Below, in pieces: positions 1 through 8,538 of a stretch of DNA of 64,000 bases (positions are counted from its first letter, which is position 1; each line of letters starts with the position of its first letter). This DNA comes from Streptomyces sp. NBC_01689 (lineage in GTDB: Bacteria; Actinomycetota; Actinomycetes; Streptomycetales; Streptomycetaceae): positions 1,860,001 to 1,924,000 of the forward strand of contig NZ_CP109592.1 in the NCBI RefSeq assembly GCF_036250675.1, read 5' to 3'. Under the pieces are notes generated by a model. That model did no database searches and was not told the DNA's origin. It saw only the letters and a program-made list of their open reading frames with translations. The position numbers and the translations under genes are program-made.

Positions 1-240
1 GACGTCGTCGGCGAGGCTGTCGAGGTCGAAGCCGCCCCACACGTCGTCCGACCGGCCGTGGCCCCGCCGGTCGAGACCGACGCAGCGGAAGCCCTCACCG
101 GCGAGCGGGAGCGTCTGGAACTCCCACATCCCGGTGTCGAAGTACGAGCCGTTGACGAACACGATCACCGGGCCCTCGGCGGGACCGTGGTCCACGAAGT
201 GCAGCCGGGTGCCATCGACAGGGCTCTCGAAGTACGGCAT
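1..240 (-). CDS. alpha/beta hydrolase, N-terminal part (runs off the window)
   Basis: Only the first 80 residues are inside the window; the gene reads leftward and its C-terminus lies beyond position 1. The visible protein begins MPYFESPVDGTRLHFVDHG, has the beta-strand/oxyanion stretch VIVFVNGSYFD and then the LDRRGHGRSD motif typical of the non-haem chloroperoxidase/haloperoxidase-like branch of alpha/beta hydrolases. The nucleophile elbow, acid and histidine are not in view. ATG at 240 is preceded by GGAGGA. The substrate cannot be inferred from this part. Confidence 0.75.
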   Translation of the reverse strand, partial: MPYFESPVDGTRLHFVDHGPAEGPVIVFVNGSYFDTGMWEFQTLPLAGEGFRCVGLDRRGHGRSDDVWGGFDLDSLADDV

Positions 241-379
241 GGAAATCCTCCGGGGTCCGGTGACGGCGCGTGGGCGCGCCCGGGTTCGTCCCTCATGGTT
301 CCGGGGAGCGGGCCGCCGGGTCGATTACCCCGGACGTCATGAGGACAGCGCCGGACGGCGGGCCGACGGTCGCCCGGGA

Positions 380-434
380 CCGTACGCCGGTATCCGTACC
401 CCGGGACCCGTACGCCGGTTTCCCGTACGCCGGT
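380..434. repeat. three direct copies of CCGTACGCCGGT upstream of the hydrolase
   Basis: The 12-mer CCGTACGCCGGT occurs at 380-391, 408-419 and 423-434 in the 214-nt non-coding gap (241-454) between the ROK gene's end and the hydrolase start. Each copy contains the CGTACG palindrome. They could be regulator half-sites for the hydrolase promoter. Nothing else is recognisable in this gap. Confidence 0.4.
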
Positions 435-454
435 GCGGCGCGCGGACCGGCGGG

Positions 455-1777
455 TCAGTGCGGCGCCCGCTCCTCCAGGGCGGTGCGCCAGGCCGGGGAG
501 GGCCCCTCGTTCACGGGCGACGCGCGTCTGCCGCCCCGGGCGAAGAAGTCGGCCAGAGGAAGGATCGCGGCGCCGACCGTCACCGCGTCCGGTCCGAGCC
601 GGCCGAGGTCGATGGAGACGCGCTGGGCGGGGTAACGCAGGGCGTACGAGGTCGCGTACCGGCGGACGGCGGGCAGGAAGCGGGTGCCGAGCTGGAGGCC
701 CGCCCAGCCGCCGATGAGGATGCGCTCGGGCTGGAACAGGTTGATCAGGTCGGACAGGCCCGCGCCCAGGTACTCGGCGGTCTCCTCCAGCACGGAGAGG
801 GCCACCGGGTCGTGCTCGGCGTCCCCTTCGGGATAGGCGGCGGCGAGCATGGCGGTGAGCGCGGTCTCCTCGTCGGTGCCCTCCGGCGGGCGTCCGCCCT
901 CCTCGCGCCAGCGGTCGAGCAGTGCCTCGGCGCCCGCGTAGGCCTCCAGGCAGCCCAGGGAGCCGCAGCGGCAGCGGCGCCCCCTGACCCGTACGGTCAG
1001 GTGCCCCCACTCGACGGAGCGGCCGTTCTCGACGTCCTCGGTGACCAGGCAGGCGCCGACGCCGGAGCCGAAGAGCACGACGACCGCGTTGCGCGCGCCG
1101 CGGCCGGCGCCGAACCACATCTCGGCCTGGCCGAGGGTACGGGCGCCGTTGTCGGCGAAGTACGGGACGGTGTCGGGGAGTCGGCAGGCCGAGCGGAGCA
1201 GGGACTCCAGCGGGACGGCGTCCCAGCCGATCGTCTGGCCGTGCACCACCGCGCCGCGTTCGGGCGTGCGGGCCACGATGCCGGGGACGCCGATACCGAC
1301 GCCGAGGAGTCGCTCCGGATCGACGCCCGCCTCCGTGAGCACTTCGGCGATGCCGTCGCGGATGTGCCCGACGATGACGTCGACGTCGTACTCCCGGCGC
1401 TGCGAAGGACGGTCGACCTCGAACCCCTGGCGCTCCAACGGCTTCTCGGCGCGGGCGAGTTCGGTGAGGGTGAGGTCGAAGAGCTCGACGCGGACCCGGG
1501 TCTCGCCGACGTCGACGCCGATCATGTGACCGCTGTCGGGCGCCACCCGCAGCAGGGTGCGGGGCCGTCCGCCGTCGGACTCGACGCTGCCGGCCTCCTC
1601 GACCAGTCCGTCGGCGACCAGCTCGGCGACCACGTTGCTGATGGAACCGGAACTCAGTCCGGTGGCCGGGCCCAGTTCGTAGCGGCTCATGGGGCCTTCG
1701 AAATACAAACGTTGCAGTACGGCGGTGCGATTGCCCCGCCGCAGGTCACGCACTGTCCGACCGTTGCGCCCCGCCAT
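455..1777 (-). CDS. ROK-family transcriptional repressor
   Basis: 440 aa. The N-terminal winged helix-turn-helix (about residues 12-75, with LYFEGPMSRYELGPATG and SSGSISNVVAELVADGLV) is followed by a ROK sugar-kinase fold: DVGETRV phosphate-binding-like loop, a GIGVPGIV segment and the ROK zinc-site signature CRCGSLGCLEAYAG. Such proteins repress sugar-uptake genes and release DNA on binding a sugar or sugar phosphate. It is divergent from the adjacent oligosaccharide transporter/GH1 operon, which is the obvious target, and a shared 167-nt control region lies between them. In many Streptomyces a LacI-type CebR controls cellobiose uptake, so a ROK protein in this position is a different solution. 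Confidence 0.9.
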   Translation of the reverse strand: MAGRNGRTVRDLRRGNRTAVLQRLYFEGPMSRYELGPATGLSSGSISNVVAELVADGLVEEAGSVESDGGRPRTLLRVAPDSGHMIGVDVGETRVRVELFDLTLTELARAEKPLERQGFEVDRPSQRREYDVDVIVGHIRDGIAEVLTEAGVDPERLLGVGIGVPGIVARTPERGAVVHGQTIGWDAVPLESLLRSACRLPDTVPYFADNGARTLGQAEMWFGAGRGARNAVVVLFGSGVGACLVTEDVENGRSVEWGHLTVRVRGRRCRCGSLGCLEAYAGAEALLDRWREEGGRPPEGTDEETALTAMLAAAYPEGDAEHDPVALSVLEETAEYLGAGLSDLINLFQPERILIGGWAGLQLGTRFLPAVRRYATSYALRYPAQRVSIDLGRLGPDAVTVGAAILPLADFFARGGRRASPVNEGPSPAWRTALEERAPH

Positions 1778-1827
1778 GTGAATCCCTTCCGGCCTGCCCG
1801 ACCTGCAAGATACAACTGCGCGATCCC

Positions 1828-1871
1828 TTGACGCGACTTTCTTCCGGGTCTTAACTCACGTCCTAAATTAA
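1828..1871 (+). promoter_or_regulatory. candidate promoter and ROK operator for the sugar-transport operon
   Basis: TTGACG (1828-1833) and TTAACT (1851-1856) are separated by 17 nt, a plausible -35/-10 pair reading toward the binding-protein gene. Immediately downstream is an A/T-rich element, TTAACTCACGTCCTAAATTA from 1851, bounded by TTAA on both sides and unusual in this GC-rich gap. A/T-rich boxes of this kind are typical ROK (NagC/XylR-like) targets. The call rests on position and composition only. Confidence 0.45.
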
Positions 1872-1944
1872 GCCATGAGGGTCGTTCGGGAAGTGAACGG
1901 ACTCCACCCTCCTGGCTCCCTCCGGGAAAGGGACATACGCAGCC

Positions 1945-3258
1945 ATGCGCAGAATCCGAGCCGCGGCCGCCGGTGCGGTCACCATCTCCCTGCTGACCGC
2001 CGCGACCGCCTGTGGCGGCGGCTCGTCGAACGGCGGGTCCAACGACTCGCCGAAAACGCTCACGTACTGGGCCTCCAACCAGGGTGCCAGCATCGAGATC
2101 GACAAGAAGGTCCTCCAGCCCGAGCTGGACAAGTTCGAGAAGCAGAGCGGGATCAAGGTCAAGGTCGAGGTCGTACCCTGGTCCGACCTGCTGAACCGGA
2201 TTCTCACCGCCACCACCTCGGGGCAGGGACCGGACGTCCTCAACATCGGCAACACCTGGAGCGCCTCCCTGCAGGCCACCGGTGCGCTGCTGCCGTGGGA
2301 CGCGAAGAACTTCGCCAAGATCGGCGGCCGGGACCGCTTCGTCGACTCCGCGCTCGGCTCCACGGGGGCCGAGGGCAAGGACCCGGCCGCGGTGCCGCTG
2401 TACTCGATGGCGTACGCGCTGTACTACAACAAGAAGTCGTTCGCCGACGCGGGCATCGCGGCGCCGCCGGCCACCTGGGACGAGCTGGTCGCCGACGGCA
2501 AGAAGCTGTCCAAGGGCGGCAAGTGGGGCCTGGGCGCCGAGGGCTCGAACGTGTCGGAGAACATCCACCACGTCTTCGTCTTCGCCAAGCAGCACGGAGC
2601 CGACTTCTTCACCTCGGACGGCAAGGCCGACTTCACCAACGACGGTGTGGTCGCTGCGGTCCAGCAGTACGTCGGCCTGATGTCGAAGGACAAGATCATC
2701 GCGCCGGGCAACGCCGAGTACGCGCAGAACCAGTCCGTCAGCGACTTCGCCAAGGGCAAGAACGCCATGCTGCTGTGGCAGTCGGCGTCCGCCAACCTCA
2801 AGTCGCAGGGCATGAGCGAGGACGCGTACGGCATCGCGCCGGTCCCGGTCCAGTCCGGCACCCCGGGCACGGGCGCCAACGTCAACTCGATGGTCGCGGG
2901 CATCAACCTCGCCGTCTTCAAGAACTCGAAGAACCTGGACGGCGCGACCAAGTTCGTGAAGTTCATGACCAGCGACGCGGAGCAGAAGATCCTCAACACC
3001 GCGTACAGCTCCATTCCGCCGGTCAAGACCGCCCAGGAGGACAGCGCCTTCAACACACCCTCGAACGCGGTCCTCAAGGACACCCTGGCCAAGAGCGCCG
3101 CCGCGCTTCCGCAGGTCGCCGACGAGTCCCAGTTCGAGACGGCGGTCGGCACCGCCGTCAAGAACCTCTTCGCCGCCGCGGCCGCGGGTCACCCGGTCAC
3201 CACGGCCTCGGTGAAGGCCGAGCTGGAGAAGGCCCAGCAGCAGATGCCGAAGAAGTGA
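1945..3258 (+). CDS. sugar ABC transporter solute-binding lipoprotein
   Basis: 437 aa. It has a lipoprotein signal peptide with lipobox TAATAC at about residues 18-23 (AATACGGG), then a family-1 extracellular solute-binding fold: LTYWASNQG start, VEVVPWSDLLNRI, GQGPDVLNIGNTWS, and the late FKNSKNLDGATKFVKFM helix region. It should capture an oligosaccharide, probably a beta-glucoside given the GH1 enzyme in the same operon, and hand it to the two permeases that follow. It is the first gene of a four-gene operon divergent from the ROK repressor. No ATPase gene is present; in Streptomyces a common ATPase (MsiK) serves several such importers. Confidence 0.9.
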   Translation: MRRIRAAAAGAVTISLLTAATACGGGSSNGGSNDSPKTLTYWASNQGASIEIDKKVLQPELDKFEKQSGIKVKVEVVPWSDLLNRILTATTSGQGPDVLNIGNTWSASLQATGALLPWDAKNFAKIGGRDRFVDSALGSTGAEGKDPAAVPLYSMAYALYYNKKSFADAGIAAPPATWDELVADGKKLSKGGKWGLGAEGSNVSENIHHVFVFAKQHGADFFTSDGKADFTNDGVVAAVQQYVGLMSKDKIIAPGNAEYAQNQSVSDFAKGKNAMLLWQSASANLKSQGMSEDAYGIAPVPVQSGTPGTGANVNSMVAGINLAVFKNSKNLDGATKFVKFMTSDAEQKILNTAYSSIPPVKTAQEDSAFNTPSNAVLKDTLAKSAAALPQVADESQFETAVGTAVKNLFAAAAAGHPVTTASVKAELEKAQQQMPKK

Positions 3259-3272
3259 GTGCGGACACCGTC

Positions 3273-4274
3273 ATGACCACCACGACCGCCGCCTCCGCCG
3301 ACTCCGGCGAGCGGACGGTGCGCAAGGACTCCCCCGGCGCGGCGCGCGGCCCGCGCCGCGCCGGGCGGATCCGCCGCATCGGACTGCCCTACCTGCTGCT
3401 CCTGCCGGCCCTGCTCCTCGAACTCCTGGTCCACCTGGTGCCGATGGTGATCGGCATCGTCATGAGCTTCAAGGAGCTCACCCAGTTCTACATCCGCGAC
3501 TGGGGCACCGCGCCCTGGTCCGGTTTCGACAACTACAAGATCTCGGTGGACTTCAGCGCGCCCGTCGGCGAGGCACTGCTCCACTCGTTCCTGGTCACCG
3601 TCGGCTTCACCCTGCTCTCGGTCGGCCTGTGCTGGCTGATCGGCACCGCGGCCGCGATCTACATGCAGGACACCTTCCGCGGGCGCGGCCTGCTGCGCGC
3701 GCTGTTCCTCGTCCCGTACGCCCTTCCGGTGTACGCGGCGGTGATCACCTGGGTGTTCATGTTCCAGCACGACAACGGCCTGGTGAACCATGTGCTGCAC
3801 GACCAGCTGCACCTCACCGACAAGCCGTCCTTCTGGCTCATCGGCGACAACAGCTTCTACGCGCTGCTCGTCGTCTCGGTGTGGAAGGGCTGGCCGTTCG
3901 CCTTCCTGATCATCATGGCCGGCCTGCAGAACATCCCCGGCGAGCTGTACGAGGCGGCCGCCCTCGACGGCGCGGGCCTGTGGCAGCAGTTGCGCCGGAT
4001 CACCCTGCCGTCGCTGCGGGCGGTCAACCAGGTCCTGATCCTGGTGCTCTTCCTGTGGACGTTCAACGACTTCAACACACCGTTCGTCCTGTTCGGCAGA
4101 ACCGCCCCGGAGTCCGCGGACCTCATCTCGGTCCACATCTACCAGGCGTCCTTCGTCACCTGGAACTTCGGCACCGGGTCCGCCATGTCGGTCCTGCTGC
4201 TGCTCTTCCTGCTCGTGGTGACGGGCGCCTACCTGCTGCTGACCTCCCGGGGAAGGAAGACCGCCGATGTCTAG
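3273..4274 (+). CDS. sugar ABC transporter permease (MalF/CebF-like)
   Basis: 333 aa. A basic N-terminal tail is followed by six predicted transmembrane segments beginning IGLPYLLLLPALLLELLVHL. The binding-protein-dependent permease EAA loop (EAAALDGAGLWQQLRRITLP) lies near residue 230. It pairs with the next permease to form the membrane channel. ATG 3273 is chosen as start, 14 nt after the preceding stop; an in-frame GTG at 3255 overlapping the previous stop codon (GTGA) is an alternative that adds six residues. Confidence 0.88.
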   Translation: MTTTTAASADSGERTVRKDSPGAARGPRRAGRIRRIGLPYLLLLPALLLELLVHLVPMVIGIVMSFKELTQFYIRDWGTAPWSGFDNYKISVDFSAPVGEALLHSFLVTVGFTLLSVGLCWLIGTAAAIYMQDTFRGRGLLRALFLVPYALPVYAAVITWVFMFQHDNGLVNHVLHDQLHLTDKPSFWLIGDNSFYALLVVSVWKGWPFAFLIIMAGLQNIPGELYEAAALDGAGLWQQLRRITLPSLRAVNQVLILVLFLWTFNDFNTPFVLFGRTAPESADLISVHIYQASFVTWNFGTGSAMSVLLLLFLLVVTGAYLLLTSRGRKTADV

Positions 4275-5139
4275 CACCTCGCAGGCACACCGCTCGCCGA
4301 TGGCTCCGCCGAACTCCTTCCTCTGGTCCCGGCGGATCTTCCTGACGCTGCTCACCGGCTTCGTCCTGGTGCCCGTCTACGTGATGGTCTCTAGCTCCCT
4401 CAAGCCGCTCGCGGACGTCTCGGGGAAGTTCCGCTGGATACCGAGCGGTCTGACCATCCGCCCGTACATCGACATCTGGTCGACGGTCCCGCTGGCGCGG
4501 TACTTCGTCAACTCGCTGATCGTGGCCGGTGCCGCGACGGTCTGCTCGGTGGTGATCGCGGTCTTCGCCGCGTACGCCGTCAGCCGCTACGAGTTCCGGG
4601 GCAAGCGGACCTTCACGGTCACCGTGCTGTCCACGCAGATGTTCCCGGGCATCCTCTTCCTGCTGCCGCTGTTCCTCATCTACGTCAACATCGGCAACGC
4701 GACGGGCATCGCCCTGTTCGGGTCCCGCGGCGGGCTGATCCTGACGTACCTCACCTTCTCGCTGCCGTTCTCGATCTGGATGCTGATCGGGTACTTCGAC
4801 TCGGTGCCGCGCGATCTGGACGAGGCCGCGCTGGTGGACGGCTGCGGTCCGCTGGGCGCGCTGTTCCGGGTCGTCGTGCCTGCCGCGATCCCCGGCATCG
4901 TCGCGGTGGCCGTGTACGCCTTCATGACGGCCTGGGGCGAGGTGCTGTTCGCGTCGGTGATGACCAACGACACCACACGCACCCTCGCCGTCGGGCTCCA
5001 GGGCTACTCCACGCTCAACAACGTCTACTGGAACCAGATCATGGCCGCGTCGCTCGTCGTGAGCGTCCCGGTGGTCGCCGGGTTCCTGCTGCTCCAGCGC
5101 TACCTGGTCGCCGGGCTCACCGCCGGAGCCGTCAAGTGA
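4267..5139 (+). CDS. sugar ABC transporter permease (MalG/CebG-like)
   Basis: 290 aa with six predicted membrane spans and the EAA loop [21 protein letters not shown]. It is the second half of the permease pair. The start overlaps the end of the preceding permease by 8 nt, indicating translational coupling. The context (binding protein, permease, permease, glycosidase) is the usual carbohydrate uptake type 1 arrangement. Confidence 0.9.
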   Translation: MSSTSQAHRSPMAPPNSFLWSRRIFLTLLTGFVLVPVYVMVSSSLKPLADVSGKFRWIPSGLTIRPYIDIWSTVPLARYFVNSLIVAGAATVCSVVIAVFAAYAVSRYEFRGKRTFTVTVLSTQMFPGILFLLPLFLIYVNIGNATGIALFGSRGGLILTYLTFSLPFSIWMLIGYFDSVPRDLDEAALVDGCGPLGALFRVVVPAAIPGIVAVAVYAFMTAWGEVLFASVMTNDTTRTLAVGLQGYSTLNNVYWNQIMAASLVVSVPVVAGFLLLQRYLVAGLTAGAVK

Positions 5140-6527
5140 CCGACCCCACCACCCCCGAAGGGACTTCCGTGACCATCGACCTCGCCGCACTTCCCGAGGA
5201 CTTCCTGTGGGGCACGGCCACGTCGGCCTACCAGATCGAGGGCGCCGTCACCGAGGACGGCCGTTCCCCCTCCATCTGGGACACCTTCTCGCACACCCCC
5301 GGCAAGATCGACAACGGCGACGACGGCGACCTCGCCTGCGACCACTACCACCGCTGGCGCGAGGACATCGCGCTGATGCGTCAACTGGGCACCAACGCCT
5401 ACCGGTTGTCCGTCGCCTGGCCGCGCGTCGTGCCGGGCGGCGACGGCCCGGTCAACGCCAAGGGCCTCGACTTCTACGACTCGCTGATCGACGGCCTGCT
5501 GGAGGCGGGCATCACCCCCTCGGTCACCCTCTACCACTGGGACCTGCCGCAGGTGCTCCAGGACCGCGGCGGCTGGCCCGCCCGCGACACGGCGCTGCAC
5601 TTCGCCTCGTACGCGTCGGTCGTCGCGGAGCGCCTCGGTGACCGGGTCAAGCACTGGACCACCCTCAACGAGCCGCTGTGCTCGGCGTGGATCGGTCACC
5701 TGGAGGGGCGGATGGCGCCCGGCCTGGAGGACATCGCGGTCGCGGTGCCCGCGTCGTACCACCTGCTCCTCGGGCACGGCCTGGCCACCCAGGCGATCCG
5801 CGCGGCGGTCCCGGACGCCCAGGTCGGCATCGTGAACAACCTGGCCGCCGTGGAGGCCGCGAGCGACCGCCCCGAGGACGTCGCGGCGGCCCACCGCCTC
5901 GACGGGCACACCAACCGCTGGTGGCTCGACCCGGTGCACGGCCGCGGCTTCCCCGCGGACATGCGCGAGCTGTACGGCGTCGAACTCCCGGAGCAGCCGG
6001 GCGATCTGGAGACGATGGCCGAACCGCTGGACTGGCTGGGCCTCAACTACTACTTCCCGTCCAGCGTCGTCGACGACCCCACCGGGCCGATCCCCCAGGT
6101 CCGCGCGCTGCGCCGGCCCGGGGTGCCGCGCACGGCCATGGACTGGGAGGTCGAGGAAGCCGGCATCGAGCGTCTCCTGCACCGGCTGACGGACGACTAC
6201 GGCGCCCGCAAGCTGTACATCACGGAGAACGGCTCCGCCTACCCCGACGTGGTCCGCCCCGACGGAACGGTCCACGACCCGGAGCGCACGGACTACCTGG
6301 AGCGCCACCTCGCCGCCTGCGCGTCGGCGGCCCGCAAGGGCGTCCCCCTCGCGGGCTACTTCGCCTGGTCCCTCCTCGACAACTTCGAGTGGGCCTACGG
6401 CTACGACAAGCGCTTCGGACTCGTCCACGTCGACTACAAGACCCAGAAGCGCACGGTGAAGGGCAGCGGACACCGGTACGCGGACATCATCCGCCAGTAC
6501 GGGGAACGCGGCCGCGACGCCGCGTGA
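5136..6527 (+). CDS. GH1 family beta-glucosidase
   Basis: 463 aa with no signal peptide, so probably an intracellular enzyme that hydrolyses the imported beta-glucoside to glucose. Glycoside hydrolase family 1 landmarks are clear: [18 protein letters not shown] at the N-terminus, the acid/base glutamate E179 in TLNEP, the nucleophile E364 in YITENGSAY, and [13 protein letters not shown] near the C-terminus. The GTG start at 5136 overlaps the permease stop (GTGA) and has GGAG 7 nt upstream; a second in-frame GTG at 5169 preceded by AAGGGA is possible. It is the last gene of the operon, with a strong hairpin following. Confidence 0.93.
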   Translation: MTDPTTPEGTSVTIDLAALPEDFLWGTATSAYQIEGAVTEDGRSPSIWDTFSHTPGKIDNGDDGDLACDHYHRWREDIALMRQLGTNAYRLSVAWPRVVPGGDGPVNAKGLDFYDSLIDGLLEAGITPSVTLYHWDLPQVLQDRGGWPARDTALHFASYASVVAERLGDRVKHWTTLNEPLCSAWIGHLEGRMAPGLEDIAVAVPASYHLLLGHGLATQAIRAAVPDAQVGIVNNLAAVEAASDRPEDVAAAHRLDGHTNRWWLDPVHGRGFPADMRELYGVELPEQPGDLETMAEPLDWLGLNYYFPSSVVDDPTGPIPQVRALRRPGVPRTAMDWEVEEAGIERLLHRLTDDYGARKLYITENGSAYPDVVRPDGTVHDPERTDYLERHLAACASAARKGVPLAGYFAWSLLDNFEWAYGYDKRFGLVHVDYKTQKRTVKGSGHRYADIIRQYGERGRDAA

Positions 6528-6534
6528 CACGGCG

Positions 6535-6569
6535 CCGGCGGCCGGAGAGTGTTCCCCTCCGGCCGCCGG
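6535..6569 (+). terminator. hairpin terminator after the beta-glucosidase gene
   Basis: A perfect 13-bp inverted repeat, CCGGCGGCCGGAG (6535-6547) and CTCCGGCCGCCGG (6557-6569), with a 9-nt loop starts 8 nt after the stop. It is the natural end of the transport/GH1 operon. Confidence 0.75.
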
Positions 6570-6621
6570 ACACCGCTGCCCCCTCCTGCGGCCGTGTCCG
6601 GGAGCGCGGGCGGTGACTCGT

Positions 6622-6674
6622 CGTACGGCCCTCGCCGGGGCGGCGGTGATCCGCCGTACGGCCCTCGCCGGGGC
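6622..6674. repeat. 20-nt direct repeat in the gap after the GH1 gene
   Basis: CGTACGGCCCTCGCCGGGGC occurs exactly at 6622-6641 and 6655-6674. The function is unknown, and the gap 6570-6724 otherwise contains nothing recognisable. Confidence 0.4.
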
Positions 6675-6724
6675 CCGCGAACCCGGGCGGCCGTCCTCGC
6701 CCGGCCGTGCCGGCGGCGCAGCGA

Positions 6725-7567
6725 CTACGACGTGTGCGCGGCGCCCTCGGGCGAGGAGAGGATCGCGGTGACCGCTCGGTCCAGGGTCGTCGGCGGGTGG
6801 CCCAGGACGTGTCGCAGATCGCCGGTCCGCCGCTCCAGGGCGCCGGCCCGCACCTGGTCCTCCAGCCAGCCCTGGGCACCGGGCGCGCGATCCTGCCGGT
6901 CCCGGCGCACGACGGGCTTCCCCGAGAGGTCGCCGAGAACCCGGGCGAGCCGGCCGTAGGTCCACGGCTCGCCGGTGAAGTCGTAGGCACGGCCGAGATG
7001 GCCGTCCTCGGTGAGTACTCGGACGGCGGCCTCGGCGAGATCTCCGCGGAGGGCGGTGTTGATCCCGCGCCCGCCGGTGCCGTCGAGCAGCTCGCCCGAG
7101 AGGACGGCGGCGCGCAGACCCGGGTTGAGGAACGCCTCGCTGTAGAAGGGGTGCCGCAGCACCGTGTGGGGCAACCCGCAGGCGGCGAGCAGGCGTTCGG
7201 TCGCGTGGTGGGCCGCGGTGAATCCGTCGGCCTGCGTGTCGGCGCCCAGGAAACTGGTGTAAATGACCGAGCCCACTCCGGCGGCGCGGGCCGCGTCGAC
7301 CGCGTTCCGGTGCTGGCCGACGCGGCGGTCGGGGTCCAGCTCCGGGGACGAGATCAGCAGCAGCCGGTCGGCTCCCCGGAACGCGGTGCGCAACGTCGAC
7401 GGGTCGTCGTAGTCACCGAGCCGGACGGTGATCCCGCGTGCGGCCAGGTCCGCGCATCCGCCGGGATCGCGCACCGCGGCCACGATCCGGTCGGCGGGGC
7501 ACCGCCCGAGCAGCCGGCCGACGACCAGCCGGCCCAGGGCCCCCGAGGCGGCCGTCACCACAATCAT
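6725..7567 (-). CDS. NmrA-like / NAD(P)H-binding oxidoreductase
   Basis: 280 aa. A Rossmann fold opens the protein with VVTAASGALGRLVVGRLLG, then VRLGDYDDPSTLRTAFRGADRLLLISS, typical of NmrA/atypical SDR proteins and close in style to NAD(P)H:quinone oxidoreductase QorB. There is no classical SDR YxxxK triad, so it may sense NADPH or reduce quinones. ATG 7567 has GAGGGAG upstream. It lies downstream of the SnoaL-like gene on the same strand, both opposite the XRE regulator. Confidence 0.82.
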   Translation of the reverse strand: MIVVTAASGALGRLVVGRLLGRCPADRIVAAVRDPGGCADLAARGITVRLGDYDDPSTLRTAFRGADRLLLISSPELDPDRRVGQHRNAVDAARAAGVGSVIYTSFLGADTQADGFTAAHHATERLLAACGLPHTVLRHPFYSEAFLNPGLRAAVLSGELLDGTGGRGINTALRGDLAEAAVRVLTEDGHLGRAYDFTGEPWTYGRLARVLGDLSGKPVVRRDRQDRAPGAQGWLEDQVRAGALERRTGDLRHVLGHPPTTLDRAVTAILSSPEGAAHTS

Positions 7568-7882
7568 CCGAGAACTCCCTCACCGCGGTGCGGCCGTACC
7601 GGCCCAGTGGTCCGGCCCCGGCCGGTCCGATCGTCGGCTCACCCTCGGGGATCGGCCGGCGGCTCGTCAAAGGCTTTTCGGGGCCGCGGTGAACGCACGG
7701 GCGCCCGCCGGGGCCGGTCGGGAGCTGCGGCGGTGGACGGGCGCCCCGGACGTCCGGCCCGGCGTGCGGGCACCACGGTCGCTCGTACCGCGCTCCCGCT
7801 CCCGCTCCCGCCACGCGTCCCGGCCGGTCGGTCAGCCGGTCGCTCGGCCGGCCGGCCGGCCGGTCACGGAGCCGCGGCGCCG
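7568..7882. other. non-coding gap, CGG-rich
   Basis: 315 nt without a credible gene. The right end (about 7827-7865) is a low-complexity run of CCGGTC/CGGCCGGC units. No promoter or operator is clear, although a promoter for the NmrA-like gene should be here if the two minus-strand genes are not co-transcribed. Confidence 0.4.
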
Positions 7883-8317
7883 TCAGCGGATTCCCGCCTC
7901 GGCGCGTGCGTAGAACGCGGCGAGCTCGTGCGGGTTCTTGGTGTACACGTCGATCTTGCGCACGGTGCCGTCCTCGACCTGGTGGATCTCGACCATGGTC
8001 AACGGGTACTCCTCGCCGGTGGTGTGGGCCGTGAGCGTTCCGGTGAGGACCCCGACCACGCCGGTCGGGCCCTCGAACACATCGGCGGCGGTGACGGCGA
8101 CGGCGGCGTGGCCCGTCATCGCGCCGAGGACCGACCGCACGAACGTCTCCCGGCCCCGGTGCACGCCGCCGTAAGGGAGTTGGCCCGGCTCGTCGACGAT
8201 CACCTCGGGGGCGAGCCTGGCCAGGAGTCCCGGCACGTCACCCTTGGCCAGCGCGTCGTACAGGCCGCGCACGACGTCCGCGGGGCTCTCCGGGACCGTC
8301 TCGTTCCGCTCGCTCAT
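7883..8317 (-). CDS. SnoaL-like / NTF2-fold protein
   Basis: 144 aa cone-shaped alpha+beta barrel protein of the SnoaL/NTF2-like superfamily: VVRGLYDALAKGDVPGLLARLAPEV at the start, GGVHRGRETFVRSV in the middle, and VEIHQVEDGTVRKIDVYTKNP at the end. Members are small hydrolases, isomerases or ligand-binding proteins; no catalytic residues can be assigned here. ATG 8317 is preceded by AAGGGGAA. It is divergent from the XRE/MmyB regulator at 8539, which may control it. Confidence 0.8.
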   Translation of the reverse strand: MSERNETVPESPADVVRGLYDALAKGDVPGLLARLAPEVIVDEPGQLPYGGVHRGRETFVRSVLGAMTGHAAVAVTAADVFEGPTGVVGVLTGTLTAHTTGEEYPLTMVEIHQVEDGTVRKIDVYTKNPHELAAFYARAEAGIR

Positions 8318-8538
8318 CTCAGTTCCCCTTCAGTCCTGTCCGGGTAGGTGGATCCTCAACAGGGTTCCCCTACCGCGGAGTTCGTCCGGCCGGACCCGTA
8401 CCTCCGCGCTCCGGCCGTGCCCCGAACCGATCGGGACGGACACCATGCAACGGCACCCCGTCGGGCCGGGGGAGCCCCTGCCGTGAGGGGTACCGGCAGG
8501 GACCCCCACCCAGCGGGCATCCTGCCTACTCTGTCCCC

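Noticed and set aside
134..1831. A 565-codon plus-strand open frame across the ROK gene
   Set aside because: Antisense shadow; the minus-strand frame carries the HTH and ROK zinc-site signature.
1687..3192. A 501-codon minus-strand open frame over the binding-protein gene
   Set aside because: Antisense shadow with no recognisable domain; it crosses the promoter of the operon.
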